64,000 bases of DNA from Xanthobacter sp. NM-25 (GCF_022138605.1 NZ_JACBFS010000003.1:124001-188000); one strand, 5' to 3'. Shown: positions 54,115-63,246, counted from the first letter of the stretch. The notes: generated from the letters alone by a model not told the origin. Numbers and translations: made by a program.

Positions 54115-54138
54115 GTGATCAGCCGCCTGGCTGATCAC
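54115..54138 (+). promoter_or_regulatory. Second hairpin in the tctC-tctB spacer
   Basis: GTGATCAGCC (54115-54124), GCCT loop, GGCTGATCAC (54129-54138): perfect 10-bp stem, 5 nt after the first palindrome. There is no T-tract. It is a likely processing/stability element between binding-protein and membrane-subunit genes. Confidence 0.75.
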
Positions 54139-54250
54139 GGGAGACGTCCCCCGCTGCTCCCGCGGTCGTCGGGGGCTTGGACGCGGGCGCCCGCCTCAGG
54201 GTGCCCGCGTCGGGCTCCCTCTTCGATGTTCCTTGCTGCAAGGCTGCCGC

Positions 54251-54712
54251 ATGTCCGTTTCCTCCCCCACTCCGGATGGCCCGCCCCCGGCGCGTGCCGC
54301 CCTGCGGTCCCGTGGATCGCTGCTGCTGGAAGCCGCTCTGCTCGGCGCGCTGACGCTGCTGGTGGTGTTCGTCGTCATTCCCGCCGAAACCAGTGCCGGC
54401 GGCATCGGCCTGTCGCCGGCCTTCCTGCCCACCGTCTGCGCGGCGGCGGCGGGTTTCTTCGCGGTGGTCGATGCGCTGCTGCGGGTGCTGCGGGCCGAGC
54501 CTTCCGCGCGCTATCCGGAGGGCTGGACCGCCTTCTTCCGCATCGGTGCGGTGGCGGTCGCGGGCGTCGTCATTCTGGCCTATGCGGGCCCCGGGGCCTG
54601 TGCGCTGGTGACGGTGCCGGCGGGCATGGCCATGCTGGGCGAGCGCCGGCCCCTGCCGCTGCTCGCCGCCGGCCTCGTGTGCGGCGGCATCTTCCGGCTT
54701 CTGGTGGGTTGA
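54251..54712 (+). CDS. tctB: Tripartite tricarboxylate transporter small permease (TctB family)
   Basis: 153-residue inner-membrane protein with four hydrophobic segments (about 22-45, 52-72, 95-115, 120-150), matching the poorly conserved TctB subunit. The ATG at 54251 is chosen over an in-frame TTG/ATG 6 codons earlier because the lead is not homologous. It is 158 bp after tctC and 10 bp before tctA. Confidence 0.85.
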   Translation: MSVSSPTPDGPPPARAALRSRGSLLLEAALLGALTLLVVFVVIPAETSAGGIGLSPAFLPTVCAAAAGFFAVVDALLRVLRAEPSARYPEGWTAFFRIGAVAVAGVVILAYAGPGACALVTVPAGMAMLGERRPLPLLAAGLVCGGIFRLLVG

Positions 54713-54722
54713 GGGGCGCGCC

Positions 54723-56225
54723 ATGCATGATGCTCTGCTCGGTCTCACCGACGCCCTCACCCCCACCACCGTGGCCTTCATCTTCATGGGGGTGCTGCTC
54801 GGCTATGTCATCGGCGTGCTGCCAGGACTGAACCGGCCGGCGGCCTTGGCCATCGCCATTCCCATCAGCTACTATCTCACGCCGCTCACGGCCGTTGGCT
54901 TCCTCATCGGCATCGCCAAGGCAAGCGGCGCCGGCGGCGCCACCACCGCCATCCTCATCAACACCCCCGGCGAGCCCAATGCCGCCGTCACCTGCCTCGA
55001 CGGCTATCCCCTGGCCCGCGCCGGCCGGGCCAAGCAGGCGCTGCAGACGGCGCTCTACGGCTCGGTCATCGGCGACGTCATCGGCACCCTGGCGCTGATC
55101 CTGCTGGCGCGCCCGCTGGCGAGCCTCGCCCTGGGCATCGGCCCCTTGGAAATGTCGGCGGTGATGCTGCTCGCCCTCACCTTCATCGCCGCTCTGGCCG
55201 GCCACTCCCTGTTCCGTGGCCTCGCGGCCGGCATGCTGGGGGTATTGATGTCCACCGTCGGCCTCGATGTGGAGAGCGGCTCGCCGCGCCTCATCTTCGA
55301 TCAGGTGGAACTGATGGACGGGGTGCCGCTGCTGGCGGTCACCGTCGGCATGCTGGCGCTGGCGGAGATGATCATCCAGGCCGAGGAAGTGTTCGGCAAG
55401 AAGCCGGAAGAGAGCGTCACCGCCGACACCGACGCCAAGGGAGATCGCTTCGGCTGGCCGGAATTCCGCCACGTGCTGCCCACCTTCCTGCAGTCCAGCG
55501 CCATCGGCACCGCCATCGGCCTGCTGCCGGGGCTGGGGCCGACGGTGGCCTCGTTCGCCTCCTATGCGCTCGCCAAGCGCATGGCCAAGCCCGGCGAGAA
55601 GTTCGGCCAAGGCGAATTGAAGGGCGTCGCCGCCGCCGAGACCGCCGACAATGCGGTGGTGCCGGCGAGCTTCATTCCCCTGTTCGCTCTGGGCCTGCCC
55701 GGCTCGGTCTCCGCCGCCATCCTGATCGCCGCCCTGACCATCCACGGGGTAACCCCCGGGCCTCGCCTGTTCGAGGAGCAGGGGCGGCTGGTCTACGGCA
55801 TCTTCGGCGCCATGCTGGTGGCGGCGGTGCTGATGCTGGTGGTGGGGCGGATCGGCCTCGTCGCCTTCGCTCAGCTCACCAAGGTGCCGGCAACTATCAT
55901 CATACCGTTCGTCACCATGCTGTGCCTGATCGGCTCCTATCTCGAGAGCCATTCGGTGTTCGCCGTGGGCGTCATGGTCCTCTTCGGCCTCGTCGGCTAC
56001 CTCATGCACCGCTTCGACTATTCTCGGGTCACCTTCCTCATCGGTTTCGTGATCGGCCCGCAGTTCGAACTGTCGGTGCGGCAGTCCCTCATCATCACCA
56101 ATGGCGACGTCACTTCGCTGATCCACCACCCGGTCGCCTTGGCGCTGCTGGTGGCGGCGCTGGTGGCCGCCGTGTTCTTCGTGCGCACCCCGCGGCGGGT
56201 GCAAGCCGTGGGAGAAAGCGCTTGA
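54723..56225 (+). CDS. tctA: Tripartite tricarboxylate transporter large permease (TctA family)
   Basis: 500 residues, 11-12 hydrophobic segments. The TctA signatures are present twice, near the start (GVLPGLNRPAALAIAIP, ASGAGGATTAILINTPGEP) and in the second half (GLLPGLGPTVASFASYALAK, ETADNAVVPASFIPLFALG). It imports the carboxylate delivered by TctC. Its TGA overlaps the TTG start of the pxpA-type gene. Confidence 0.93.
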   Translation: MHDALLGLTDALTPTTVAFIFMGVLLGYVIGVLPGLNRPAALAIAIPISYYLTPLTAVGFLIGIAKASGAGGATTAILINTPGEPNAAVTCLDGYPLARAGRAKQALQTALYGSVIGDVIGTLALILLARPLASLALGIGPLEMSAVMLLALTFIAALAGHSLFRGLAAGMLGVLMSTVGLDVESGSPRLIFDQVELMDGVPLLAVTVGMLALAEMIIQAEEVFGKKPEESVTADTDAKGDRFGWPEFRHVLPTFLQSSAIGTAIGLLPGLGPTVASFASYALAKRMAKPGEKFGQGELKGVAAAETADNAVVPASFIPLFALGLPGSVSAAILIAALTIHGVTPGPRLFEEQGRLVYGIFGAMLVAAVLMLVVGRIGLVAFAQLTKVPATIIIPFVTMLCLIGSYLESHSVFAVGVMVLFGLVGYLMHRFDYSRVTFLIGFVIGPQFELSVRQSLIITNGDVTSLIHHPVALALLVAALVAAVFFVRTPRRVQAVGESA

Positions 56226-56989
56226 AAATCAATATCAATGCCGACATCGGCGAGAGCTTCGGCAAGTACAGGATCGGCAACGATCAGGAGCTGATGGGGC
56301 TGATCGGCTCCGCCAACGTGGCCTGCGGCATGCACGCCGGCGACCCGGTCATCATGGCCCGCACGGTGCGCCTGGCCCTGGATAATGGCGTCTCCATCGG
56401 CGCCCACCCCGGCTTCAACGACATCTGGGGTTTTGGTCGACGGCAGATTCGCATGAATCCTCAAGACCTTGAATATTATGTCACGTACCAGATCGGCGCC
56501 CTCCAGGCGCTCGCGGAAGCCCAGGGGGCGCGGGTCACCCATGTGAAACCCCACGGCGCCCTGAACAACATGGCCCATGCCAGCGAGGACTACGCCATGG
56601 CCATCGGCCGCGGCATCAAGGCGGCCGATCCGGAGCTGATCTATGTGGCCAATGTGGGCTCCCAGATGAGCCACGCCGGCGCCCGCCTGGGGCTCAAGGT
56701 GGCCAATGAATCCTATGTGGACCGGGTCTATGACGACGACGGCCAGATGGCCTCCCGCGAGCGGGCCGATGCGGTGATCCATGATCCCCAGCAGGCGGTG
56801 AACCAGGTGCTGCGGGTGATCGAGGACGGTGCCCTGCTGTGCAGCTCCGGCAAGCGCATCCCGGCGGAGGTGCACACCTTCTGCGTCCACGGCGACGAAC
56901 CCACCGCCGTGCCGGTGATGCGGGCGCTGCGCACCGCGCTGGAAGCGGCCGGCATTGACGTGGTGCCGCTGCCGCAGATGTTCTCCTAA
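56222..56989 (+). CDS. pxpA: 5-oxoprolinase subunit A (LamB/YcsF family)
   Basis: 255 residues. INADIGESFGKYRIGNDQELM, IGSANVACGMHAGDP, GAHPGFNDIWGFGRR and HVKPHGALNNMA are the PxpA signatures. PxpA works with PxpB and PxpC to open 5-oxoproline with ATP. No pxpB or pxpC is in the window. A TTG start is required: it overlaps the tctA stop (TTGA) and the next ATG would remove the first motif. Coupling to tctA suggests the imported compound is a lactam or cyclic amide, or that the protein has another role. Confidence 0.9.
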   Translation: MKININADIGESFGKYRIGNDQELMGLIGSANVACGMHAGDPVIMARTVRLALDNGVSIGAHPGFNDIWGFGRRQIRMNPQDLEYYVTYQIGALQALAEAQGARVTHVKPHGALNNMAHASEDYAMAIGRGIKAADPELIYVANVGSQMSHAGARLGLKVANESYVDRVYDDDGQMASRERADAVIHDPQQAVNQVLRVIEDGALLCSSGKRIPAEVHTFCVHGDEPTAVPVMRALRTALEAAGIDVVPLPQMFS

Positions 56990-56999
56990 GGCTTGAACT

Positions 57000-57524
57000 C
57001 TAAGGGTTTGCCGCCGCCGCCGGCACCGGCGCGGCGGCATCCCAGATGCGCTCGAAGGCGGCCATGTAGCGCGCCACCGAAGCGGGATCGTGCAGCAAAA
57101 TCAAGTCGTTGTCCTGGTGTTTCAGGGCGCTGTCGTTGAAATTGGCCGAGCCGGTGCGCAGCAACGCGCCATCAATGGCATAGGCTTTCAGATGCATGAT
57201 TGGCCGCTCCCGCTTCTGCCGCATGCTGGCGCGGAGCGGGGCCAGCCGGCCGTAGGCCTGCTTTTGAGTGGGGTCGATGACGATGCGCACCTTGACCCCG
57301 CGCCGGGCCGCCGCCACCAGGGCATCCACCACCGCATGGTCGGTGAGGATATAGGCCGCCATGTCGATGCGCGACTTGGCGGCGCCGATGAGCGCGACAT
57401 CAATGGATTCAAGGTTTTCCGTCGGCGCGTAATGGGTTTCCGGTGCCACCTCCGCCGCTTGGAGGGGCGTGCCGGAGAGCGCGAAGAGCGTCAGCAGAAG
57501 GGACGGGATAGTCCGGGCGCGCAT
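57000..57524 (-). CDS. Secreted phospholipase-D-fold nuclease-like protein
   Basis: 174 residues. Signal peptide (RARTIPSLLLTLFALSGT, cleavage after LQAA) and a single HKD motif HLKAYAID-GALLRTGSANFND, the size of the bacterial Nuc endonuclease, which dimerises to form its active site. It is probably a periplasmic or secreted DNase or phosphodiesterase. GAGGAG precedes the ATG. It follows the xoxF-type gene by 11 bp on the same strand, so the two are co-transcribed, an unusual pairing. Confidence 0.88.
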   Translation of the reverse strand: MRARTIPSLLLTLFALSGTPLQAAEVAPETHYAPTENLESIDVALIGAAKSRIDMAAYILTDHAVVDALVAAARRGVKVRIVIDPTQKQAYGRLAPLRASMRQKRERPIMHLKAYAIDGALLRTGSANFNDSALKHQDNDLILLHDPASVARYMAAFERIWDAAAPVPAAAANP

Positions 57525-57535
57525 GGCGCTTCTCC

Positions 57536-59362
57536 TCAAGGCCGCGGCAAGGCGAACACGGTGAGCTGCCCGCCGAGCGCCGTATAACGGTTCAGGGCCG
57601 CATAGGCCTGGTTGGCGCCGGAGCCGTCGTTGGGATCGGTGAGGCCGGCGGCAAGGCCGATGCCGGCCCAGCCACCGACGCCGGACAGCACGGCGATATA
57701 TTGCCGGCCCTTGTGTTCAAAGGTGGAGACATTGCCGACGATGCCGGAGGGCGTCTTGAAGCGATAGAGCTCGGCGCCGGTGCGCGCATCCACCGCCTTC
57801 AGATATCCTTCCAGCGTGCCGTAGAACACCACGCCGCCGGCGGTGGCCAGCGCCCCGGACCAGACCGAAAACCGCTCGTCCTTCGACCAGGCGATCTTCC
57901 CCTTGAGATTGTCCCAGGCGATGAAGCGGCCGGTGGCCCCCTTGCCATCGGGGCCGGGATACATGGCCAAGGTGGCGCCCACATAGGGCTGGCCTTCCCT
58001 ATAGTCCACGTGAAACGGCTCGTAATCCATGCACATATGGCTGGTGGGCACGTAGAACAGACCGGTCTGTGGAGAATAGGCCGCCGGTTGCTGGTTCTTG
58101 GTGCCGAGGGCGGCGGGGCAGATGCCCCCATAGACTTCATCCTCGCCCTTTTCTTCCGTGGAGCGGGTCGGGTCCACCAGGGGGCGGCCGTAAGAGGGGC
58201 TTTGCGGATCGAGATCCACCTTCTTCGCCCAGTTCACCGAGGGGTCGAACTTCTCCGCCACCAGCAGGGCGCCGGTGGCGCGGTTCAATGTATAGGCGAA
58301 GCCGTTGCGGTCGAAATGGGTCAGCAGCGGCAGCTCGTGGCCATCAACGCTTTGATCGGTCAGGATCATTTCGTTGACGCCGTCATAGTCCCACTGGTCG
58401 TGGGGGGTCATCTGATAGACCCAGCGGGCGCTGCCGGTCTCCGCGTCGCGGGCGAAAATGGTCATGGACCATTTGTTGTCGCCGGGCCGCTGGGTGGGGT
58501 TCCAGGTGGACGGGTTGGCGGTGCCGTAATAGATGAGGTTCAGCTTGGGATCATACGCGAACCAGCCCCAGGTGGCGCCGCCGCCGGTTTTCCATTGGTC
58601 GCCCTTCCAACTCTTGAGGGAGGAATCCTTGCCCACCGGCCGGCCCAGCTCTGTGGTGTGCTCGGGGTCGATGCGCATCTCCGCGTCGGGGCCAGTGGAA
58701 TAAGCGCGCCAAGCGAGGGAACCGTCCTTGATGTTGTAGGCGGTGAGGTGGCCGCGGGCGCCGAACTCGGAGCCGGCGATGCCGACAATGAGCTTGTCCT
58801 TCACCGGCATCACGGTGGCCGTGTTGGATTCTCCCTTTGCCGGATCGCCATTCACCACCGACCACTTCTTGGCCCCGGTCCTGGCATCGAGGGCGACGAT
58901 GGTGGTGTCGGCCTGGTGCAGGAAGACGAGGCCGTCCGCATAGGCAAGGCCGCGATAGACGAGGTCGCAGCACATGATGGCGGTGACCGCCGCGGTCTGG
59001 CGCGGCTCGTATTTCCACAGGATGCGGCCGTCATGGTTGAGATCGAGGGCGTAGACGATGTTGGGGAAGGGCGTGTGCACATACATCACGTCGTCGACGA
59101 TGAGCGGCGCCCCCTCATGGCCGCGCAGGACGCCGGTGGAGAAGGTCCAGACCACCTGCAGCTGGCCCACATTGGAGGCGTTGATCTGCGTGAGGCGGGA
59201 GAAGCGGGTGTTGGCGTAATCGAGGGTCTGAAGCACCTGCTGACGCGGATCGGCGCTGCGGCGCAGCACGTCGTCATTGGCCGATGCCGGGCCAGGACCG
59301 CCGAGGCTGAGGGCCATTGTGAGCCCCGCGCCCAACCGTCGGATCAGATACCGCCATCCCAT
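57536..59362 (-). CDS. xoxF: PQQ-dependent alcohol/methanol dehydrogenase, lanthanide (XoxF) type
   Basis: 608 residues. Signal peptide (YLIRRLGAGLTMALSLGG, cleavage after ASA), then an eight-bladed propeller. The adjacent Cys131-Cys132 form the PQQ-stacking disulfide (MCCDLVYRG). Ligand Glu178 (GESNTATVMP) and Asn283 (ANPSTWNP) are present. The catalytic Asp325 is in HDQWDYDGVNE; the extra Asp327 two residues on is the mark of lanthanide-dependent XoxF, where calcium enzymes have Ala. It oxidises methanol or another alcohol in the periplasm and passes electrons to a cytochrome c. No xoxG or xoxJ is adjacent. AGGAG precedes the ATG. Confidence 0.92.
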   Translation of the reverse strand: MGWRYLIRRLGAGLTMALSLGGPGPASANDDVLRRSADPRQQVLQTLDYANTRFSRLTQINASNVGQLQVVWTFSTGVLRGHEGAPLIVDDVMYVHTPFPNIVYALDLNHDGRILWKYEPRQTAAVTAIMCCDLVYRGLAYADGLVFLHQADTTIVALDARTGAKKWSVVNGDPAKGESNTATVMPVKDKLIVGIAGSEFGARGHLTAYNIKDGSLAWRAYSTGPDAEMRIDPEHTTELGRPVGKDSSLKSWKGDQWKTGGGATWGWFAYDPKLNLIYYGTANPSTWNPTQRPGDNKWSMTIFARDAETGSARWVYQMTPHDQWDYDGVNEMILTDQSVDGHELPLLTHFDRNGFAYTLNRATGALLVAEKFDPSVNWAKKVDLDPQSPSYGRPLVDPTRSTEEKGEDEVYGGICPAALGTKNQQPAAYSPQTGLFYVPTSHMCMDYEPFHVDYREGQPYVGATLAMYPGPDGKGATGRFIAWDNLKGKIAWSKDERFSVWSGALATAGGVVFYGTLEGYLKAVDARTGAELYRFKTPSGIVGNVSTFEHKGRQYIAVLSGVGGWAGIGLAAGLTDPNDGSGANQAYAALNRYTALGGQLTVFALPRP

Positions 59363-59713
59363 GTGTGCCGTCTCCTGCAACCGCGTCTCCTCTGCCGATG
59401 TTGACCTCGGCTGGCGGGATTATGCCGGCGGTGCCCGGGCGGGCGCCAGACGGTACCGTTACGGCAATGAAGGGGCGCGGCTGCATTGCGCGGCCGTTTG
59501 ATCCTGCGGCGTGGGCCGGCGGTGATTGCGCGTGGAGATGGTTGCCCGCTCTGCGAGCCTATGGCAAACGGAGCGGCGCGCGATCGATCCCCGCCAGCGG
59601 CTGGCGCTTGCGGGGATCTGGTCGAAAGACCCGGTTGAGCGGGCGCTGTGGCGGGACGGCGATGACAGGGATCCTCACCCTTGGCCGGCCTCATCCTTAT
59701 CGAGACTGTTGCG
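59363..59713. other. Divergent promoter region between xoxF-type and diguanylate cyclase genes
   Basis: 351 bp with no convincing gene. It must contain both promoters. A small palindrome CCGTTACGG near 59455 is seen, but no clear consensus promoter or large inverted repeat could be fixed. Confidence 0.4.
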
Positions 59714-61111
59714 ATGAAACTTGCGGACGATCAGGAGCCGGCGACACCCGGCGTGGACACGCATGCGGCGCATGCCCGGGCCGTCGTGGTGCTGAGCGCG
59801 TTGGTCGCCACCCACGCGGGCCGGCTGGTCCGGTCCTTCTATGCGGCGTTTCTGGCCCAGCCGGAAGCGAAGTCGTTCCTGGATCGCGAGGTGGTGGAAA
59901 CCCGCCTGGTGCCGTCGCTGGAGCGATGGCTGGGGGAGCTGTTCTCTGTGTCGGGGGAAGTGGACGGTGCGGTCGCCACCCAGCGTCGAATCGGTGAGAT
60001 TCATGCCCGCATCAAGGTGCCCTTCCACCTGGTGATGGCCGGTAGCGCGCTGCTGAAGCGGGAGCTGTCCGGCCTGTTGGCGGCGGCCGAGATGGAATGC
60101 GCGACGCGGGTGGCCGCGCTCGTGCACCTCAATGAGCGCATGGACTGGGCCCTCAGCCTCATGAGCGAAGCCTATATGCAGGGCTCGGTGCGGCGGGCGC
60201 AGGTGGATGAGGCATTCCGGCTGTTCGCCATCGGCCACGACATCACGCTGGAGCGCGAGACCCAGCATGCCGCGCTCATGGAATGGTTGCAGTCCACGCT
60301 TTTCACCCTGTTCGAGCATGAGGTCGAGCCGGTGCTGAAGCCGCTGGGCAAATCACCCTTCGGCCTGTGGCTGCACCATCGCGCCGGCCTGATGTTCCAG
60401 GGCTCGCAAGGCTTGAACGTGATCCGTGACAATGTCCGCCGGATCGATGCCGATCTGCTGCCGCAGCTGCTGCGTGCCCGCGGTGATCGAGGCGGGCTGC
60501 TGCGCGAGCTGCTGGCGCGGCTGCGCGGCACCGTCGAGGAGATCAAGTTCGTCCTCTCCGATTTGTTCCAGGCCGCCATCGGCGCCGAAGGCGGGCGCGA
60601 CCCGCTGACCCAGGCGCTCAACCGCCGCTTCCTGCCCACCATTCTCGGACGCGAGATCAGCCTGGCTGATCAGGGCGACCTGCCGCTGACCGTGGTGATG
60701 GTGGACGTGGACCATTTCAAGCAGGTCAACGATCGCTGGGGGCACTCCACCGGCGATCTGGTGCTGCAGCAGGTGGCCGGCGTGATCATGGACACCGTGC
60801 GCTTCAACGACTTCGTCTTTCGCTATGGCGGCGAGGAGTTCCTGATCGTTCTGGTGGAAACGCCGGCGGAAGAGGCGGCGATCGTGGCCGAGCGGCTGCG
60901 CGCGCAGATGGAGGAACGCAAGCTGCGGCTCGCCGATGGCAGTTTCGTGCAGGTCACAGCCTCCATCGGCATCGCCGCGTACAAGGGCCACCCTGATTAT
61001 GCCCGCCTCATCGAGGCCGCAGACCGGGCGCTCTACCGGGCGAAGACCGATGGCCGCAACCGGGTGGTGATCGCCACCGATGAGAGCGCCGCGGCCGTGG
61101 AGCGTCGCTGA
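59714..61111 (+). CDS. Globin-coupled diguanylate cyclase (DosC-like)
   Basis: 465 residues. Residues 10-160 are a globin-coupled sensor domain with probable haem-ligating His97 in RIGEIHARIKVPFHLV. A helical linker (about 165-290) follows, then a GGDEF domain with an intact active site GGEEF (372-376) and the product-inhibition site RFND (363-366), five residues before it. It is close in layout and length to DosC, an oxygen-sensing cyclic-di-GMP synthase. The ATG at 59714 has a poor ribosome site; an in-frame TTG at 59681 is possible. It is divergent from xoxF and upstream of a two-component pair. Confidence 0.9.
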   Translation: MKLADDQEPATPGVDTHAAHARAVVVLSALVATHAGRLVRSFYAAFLAQPEAKSFLDREVVETRLVPSLERWLGELFSVSGEVDGAVATQRRIGEIHARIKVPFHLVMAGSALLKRELSGLLAAAEMECATRVAALVHLNERMDWALSLMSEAYMQGSVRRAQVDEAFRLFAIGHDITLERETQHAALMEWLQSTLFTLFEHEVEPVLKPLGKSPFGLWLHHRAGLMFQGSQGLNVIRDNVRRIDADLLPQLLRARGDRGGLLRELLARLRGTVEEIKFVLSDLFQAAIGAEGGRDPLTQALNRRFLPTILGREISLADQGDLPLTVVMVDVDHFKQVNDRWGHSTGDLVLQQVAGVIMDTVRFNDFVFRYGGEEFLIVLVETPAEEAAIVAERLRAQMEERKLRLADGSFVQVTASIGIAAYKGHPDYARLIEAADRALYRAKTDGRNRVVIATDESAAAVERR

Positions 61112-61186
61112 TCCTCGCAGCTGCGCGGCGCCGCATGGTAGGCTGCCGCGCGCGACAGCCTGTCGGATGAGCCGGCGGAGCCGTCG

Positions 61187-61927
61187 ATGGGTGTCGTTCT
61201 GGAGCAGGCCGCCGTGTCCCCTGACTATCATGTCCTGATCGTCGACGACGACGTTGAGCTACGGCGGCTGGCGAGCAAGTTCCTGCGGGAGAACGGCTTG
61301 AAGGTCTCCTCCGCGCAGGACGGACGGCAGATGCGCGAAACACTGGCGGCGGAGAGCATCGATCTCGTCATTCTCGACATCATGCTGCCCGGCACCAGCG
61401 GCCTTGATCTGTGCCGCGAGCTGCGGGCGCGCTCGGATGTGCCCATCATCATGCTCACGGCGCGCGGGGGAGATGTGGACCGCATCGTCGGGCTGGAGCT
61501 CGGGGCTGACGACTATCTCGCCAAGCCTTTCAATCCGCGCGAGCTTCTCGCCCGCATCCATGCCGTGCTCCGGCGCTTGCGCGGCAGTGGCGCGCAGACC
61601 GCGAGCGGCCGGCATCTGCTGTGCTTCTCCGGCTGGACGCTGGATACCCGCCGGCGCGAGCTGACCGATCCCGCCGGGGTGGTGGTCGACCTCTCGACAG
61701 GGGAATACGACCTTCTTCTCACCTTCCTGGAGCATCCCCAGCGGGTGTTGACGCGCGACCAATTGATGGACGCCGCCAAGAACCGCACCGCCACCGGTTT
61801 CGATCGCGCCATCGACATCCAGGTGAGCCGCCTGCGCAAGAAGATCGAGCGGGGGGAGGGGCCGGAGATCGTGAAGACCGTGCGGGGCGCCGGCTATTTC
61901 TTCTCGCCGGATGTGGAGCGCGCGTGA
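61187..61927 (+). CDS. OmpR-family response regulator
   Basis: 246 residues. Receiver with LIVDDDVELRRLA, phospho-acceptor Asp in LVILDIMLPGTSG near 64, Lys in ADDYLAKPFNPRE near 114, and a winged-helix domain with LSTGEYDLLLTFLEHP and DIQVSRLRKKIE. The kinase gene overlaps its stop (GTGA). It may control the downstream multicopper oxidase, as CopR-like regulators do (inference). Confidence 0.93.
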   Translation: MGVVLEQAAVSPDYHVLIVDDDVELRRLASKFLRENGLKVSSAQDGRQMRETLAAESIDLVILDIMLPGTSGLDLCRELRARSDVPIIMLTARGGDVDRIVGLELGADDYLAKPFNPRELLARIHAVLRRLRGSGAQTASGRHLLCFSGWTLDTRRRELTDPAGVVVDLSTGEYDLLLTFLEHPQRVLTRDQLMDAAKNRTATGFDRAIDIQVSRLRKKIERGEGPEIVKTVRGAGYFFSPDVERA

Positions 61928-63246
61928 TCCGCCGACTCGACAGCCTGGCGGCACGCACGGCAGTGGTGGCGGTGCTGGGCATCGTGCTCGTTCATCTCGC
62001 CAGCCTGTGGACCTACCAGCACGCTATGGAACGCGAGCGTCGCATGGCCCATGCCGCACGGCTCGCCGAACAACTGGTCTCGGTGCAGCGGGCGCTGGCC
62101 CTGGTGGCGCCGGACGAGCGCGAGAGCGTGGCGCACAGCCTCTCCGGCGGGGTCATCGACGCCCATTGGAACCGGGCGCCCGTCACCGCGCCGAATCGCA
62201 AGCCGCTGCTGCGGGATCAGGCGCTCGAAAGCCAGGTCCGCGCCCTGGCGCCGGTGCTGGCGCCCGAAGATGTGGTGATTGGCGCGACCGACGACCCGTA
62301 TCTGGCCTTCGCCGCCCTGCGGCTGCCCGATGGCAGCTGGGCCAACGTGCGCCTGTTCGCCCCACCGCCGCAGCTCGATGGCGGACACGGCTCGGTGCTG
62401 TCCACCAGCCTCATGGCGCTGGGGGTGCTGCTGCTTTCACTCGCCATCGCCGCCTGGCTCACCCGGCCGCTGCGGGCCATGGCCCGGGCGGTGGCGCAGG
62501 TGCAGCCGGACAGGCCTTTCGCGCCGCTACCGGAAAATGGGCCGCGGGAGGTGCGTGAATTGGCGCACGCCTTCAATGGCATGCAGGCGCGCATCGCCGA
62601 CCTCATCGGCCGGCGCACGCAGGCGCTGGTCGCGGTCTCCCACGATCTGCGCACGCCCATGACCCGCCTGCGCTTCCGCGCCGAGGATGTGGCCGATCCG
62701 TCGCTGCGCGAGGCGCTGGTGGCGGACATTTCCGAGATGGAGCAGATGGTCGAGGCGACGCTCTCCTATCTGCGCGGGGACAATGCCCAGGAGCCGAGCC
62801 GCCCCATGGACCTGGTGCCGCTGCTGGAGACCATCGTCAACGATGCGCGCGATCAGGGCCGCGAGGCGCAACTGGACGCCCCCGCCAGCCTTGTGGTGGC
62901 CGGGCGCCCCATCGCCTTGAAGCGGGCGGTGACCAACCTCGTCGAAAACGCGCTCTCCTACGGCGGCAGCGCTCATCTCACCCTTGCCGATGCCGGCGAT
63001 CGGGTGAGCTTGACGGTGCGCGATCATGGACCGGGCATTCCCGAAGCGCAGCTGGAGACCGTGCTGGAACCCTTCGTGCGGCTGGATGCCTCCCGCAGCC
63101 GCGCCACTGGGGGCGTCGGCCTCGGCCTCACCATCGCGGCGGCGGCGGCGCGCAGCCATGGGGGCGCCCTGATCCTGGCCAACCACCCGGAAGGCGGCCT
63201 TGTGGTGACCCTCACCTTGCCCCGGATCGCTGCGGAAACAAATTGA
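61924..63246 (+). CDS. Sensor histidine kinase (EnvZ-like)
   Basis: 440 residues with a GTG start coupled to the regulator. Transmembrane helix 1 (about 10-30), periplasmic domain of about 125 residues, helix 2 (about 158-178), HAMP, HisKA with VAVSHDLRTPMTRLRF, HATPase_c with NLVENALSYGG and VGLGLTIAAA. The H-box SHDLRTPMTRLR is the EnvZ type. The signal is unknown; the neighbouring multicopper oxidase suggests copper or periplasmic redox stress. Confidence 0.92.
   Translation: MIRRLDSLAARTAVVAVLGIVLVHLASLWTYQHAMERERRMAHAARLAEQLVSVQRALALVAPDERESVAHSLSGGVIDAHWNRAPVTAPNRKPLLRDQALESQVRALAPVLAPEDVVIGATDDPYLAFAALRLPDGSWANVRLFAPPPQLDGGHGSVLSTSLMALGVLLLSLAIAAWLTRPLRAMARAVAQVQPDRPFAPLPENGPREVRELAHAFNGMQARIADLIGRRTQALVAVSHDLRTPMTRLRFRAEDVADPSLREALVADISEMEQMVEATLSYLRGDNAQEPSRPMDLVPLLETIVNDARDQGREAQLDAPASLVVAGRPIALKRAVTNLVENALSYGGSAHLTLADAGDRVSLTVRDHGPGIPEAQLETVLEPFVRLDASRSRATGGVGLGLTIAAAAARSHGGALILANHPEGGLVVTLTLPRIAAETN

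Noticed and set aside
54570..56204. A 544-codon open frame antisense to tctBA
   Set aside because: Same antisense artefact; TctA motifs are intact on the + strand.
57536..59362. Calcium-dependent MxaF methanol dehydrogenase
   Set aside because: WDYDG has the second Asp typical of lanthanide XoxF enzymes, and there is no mxaI or mxaG nearby.
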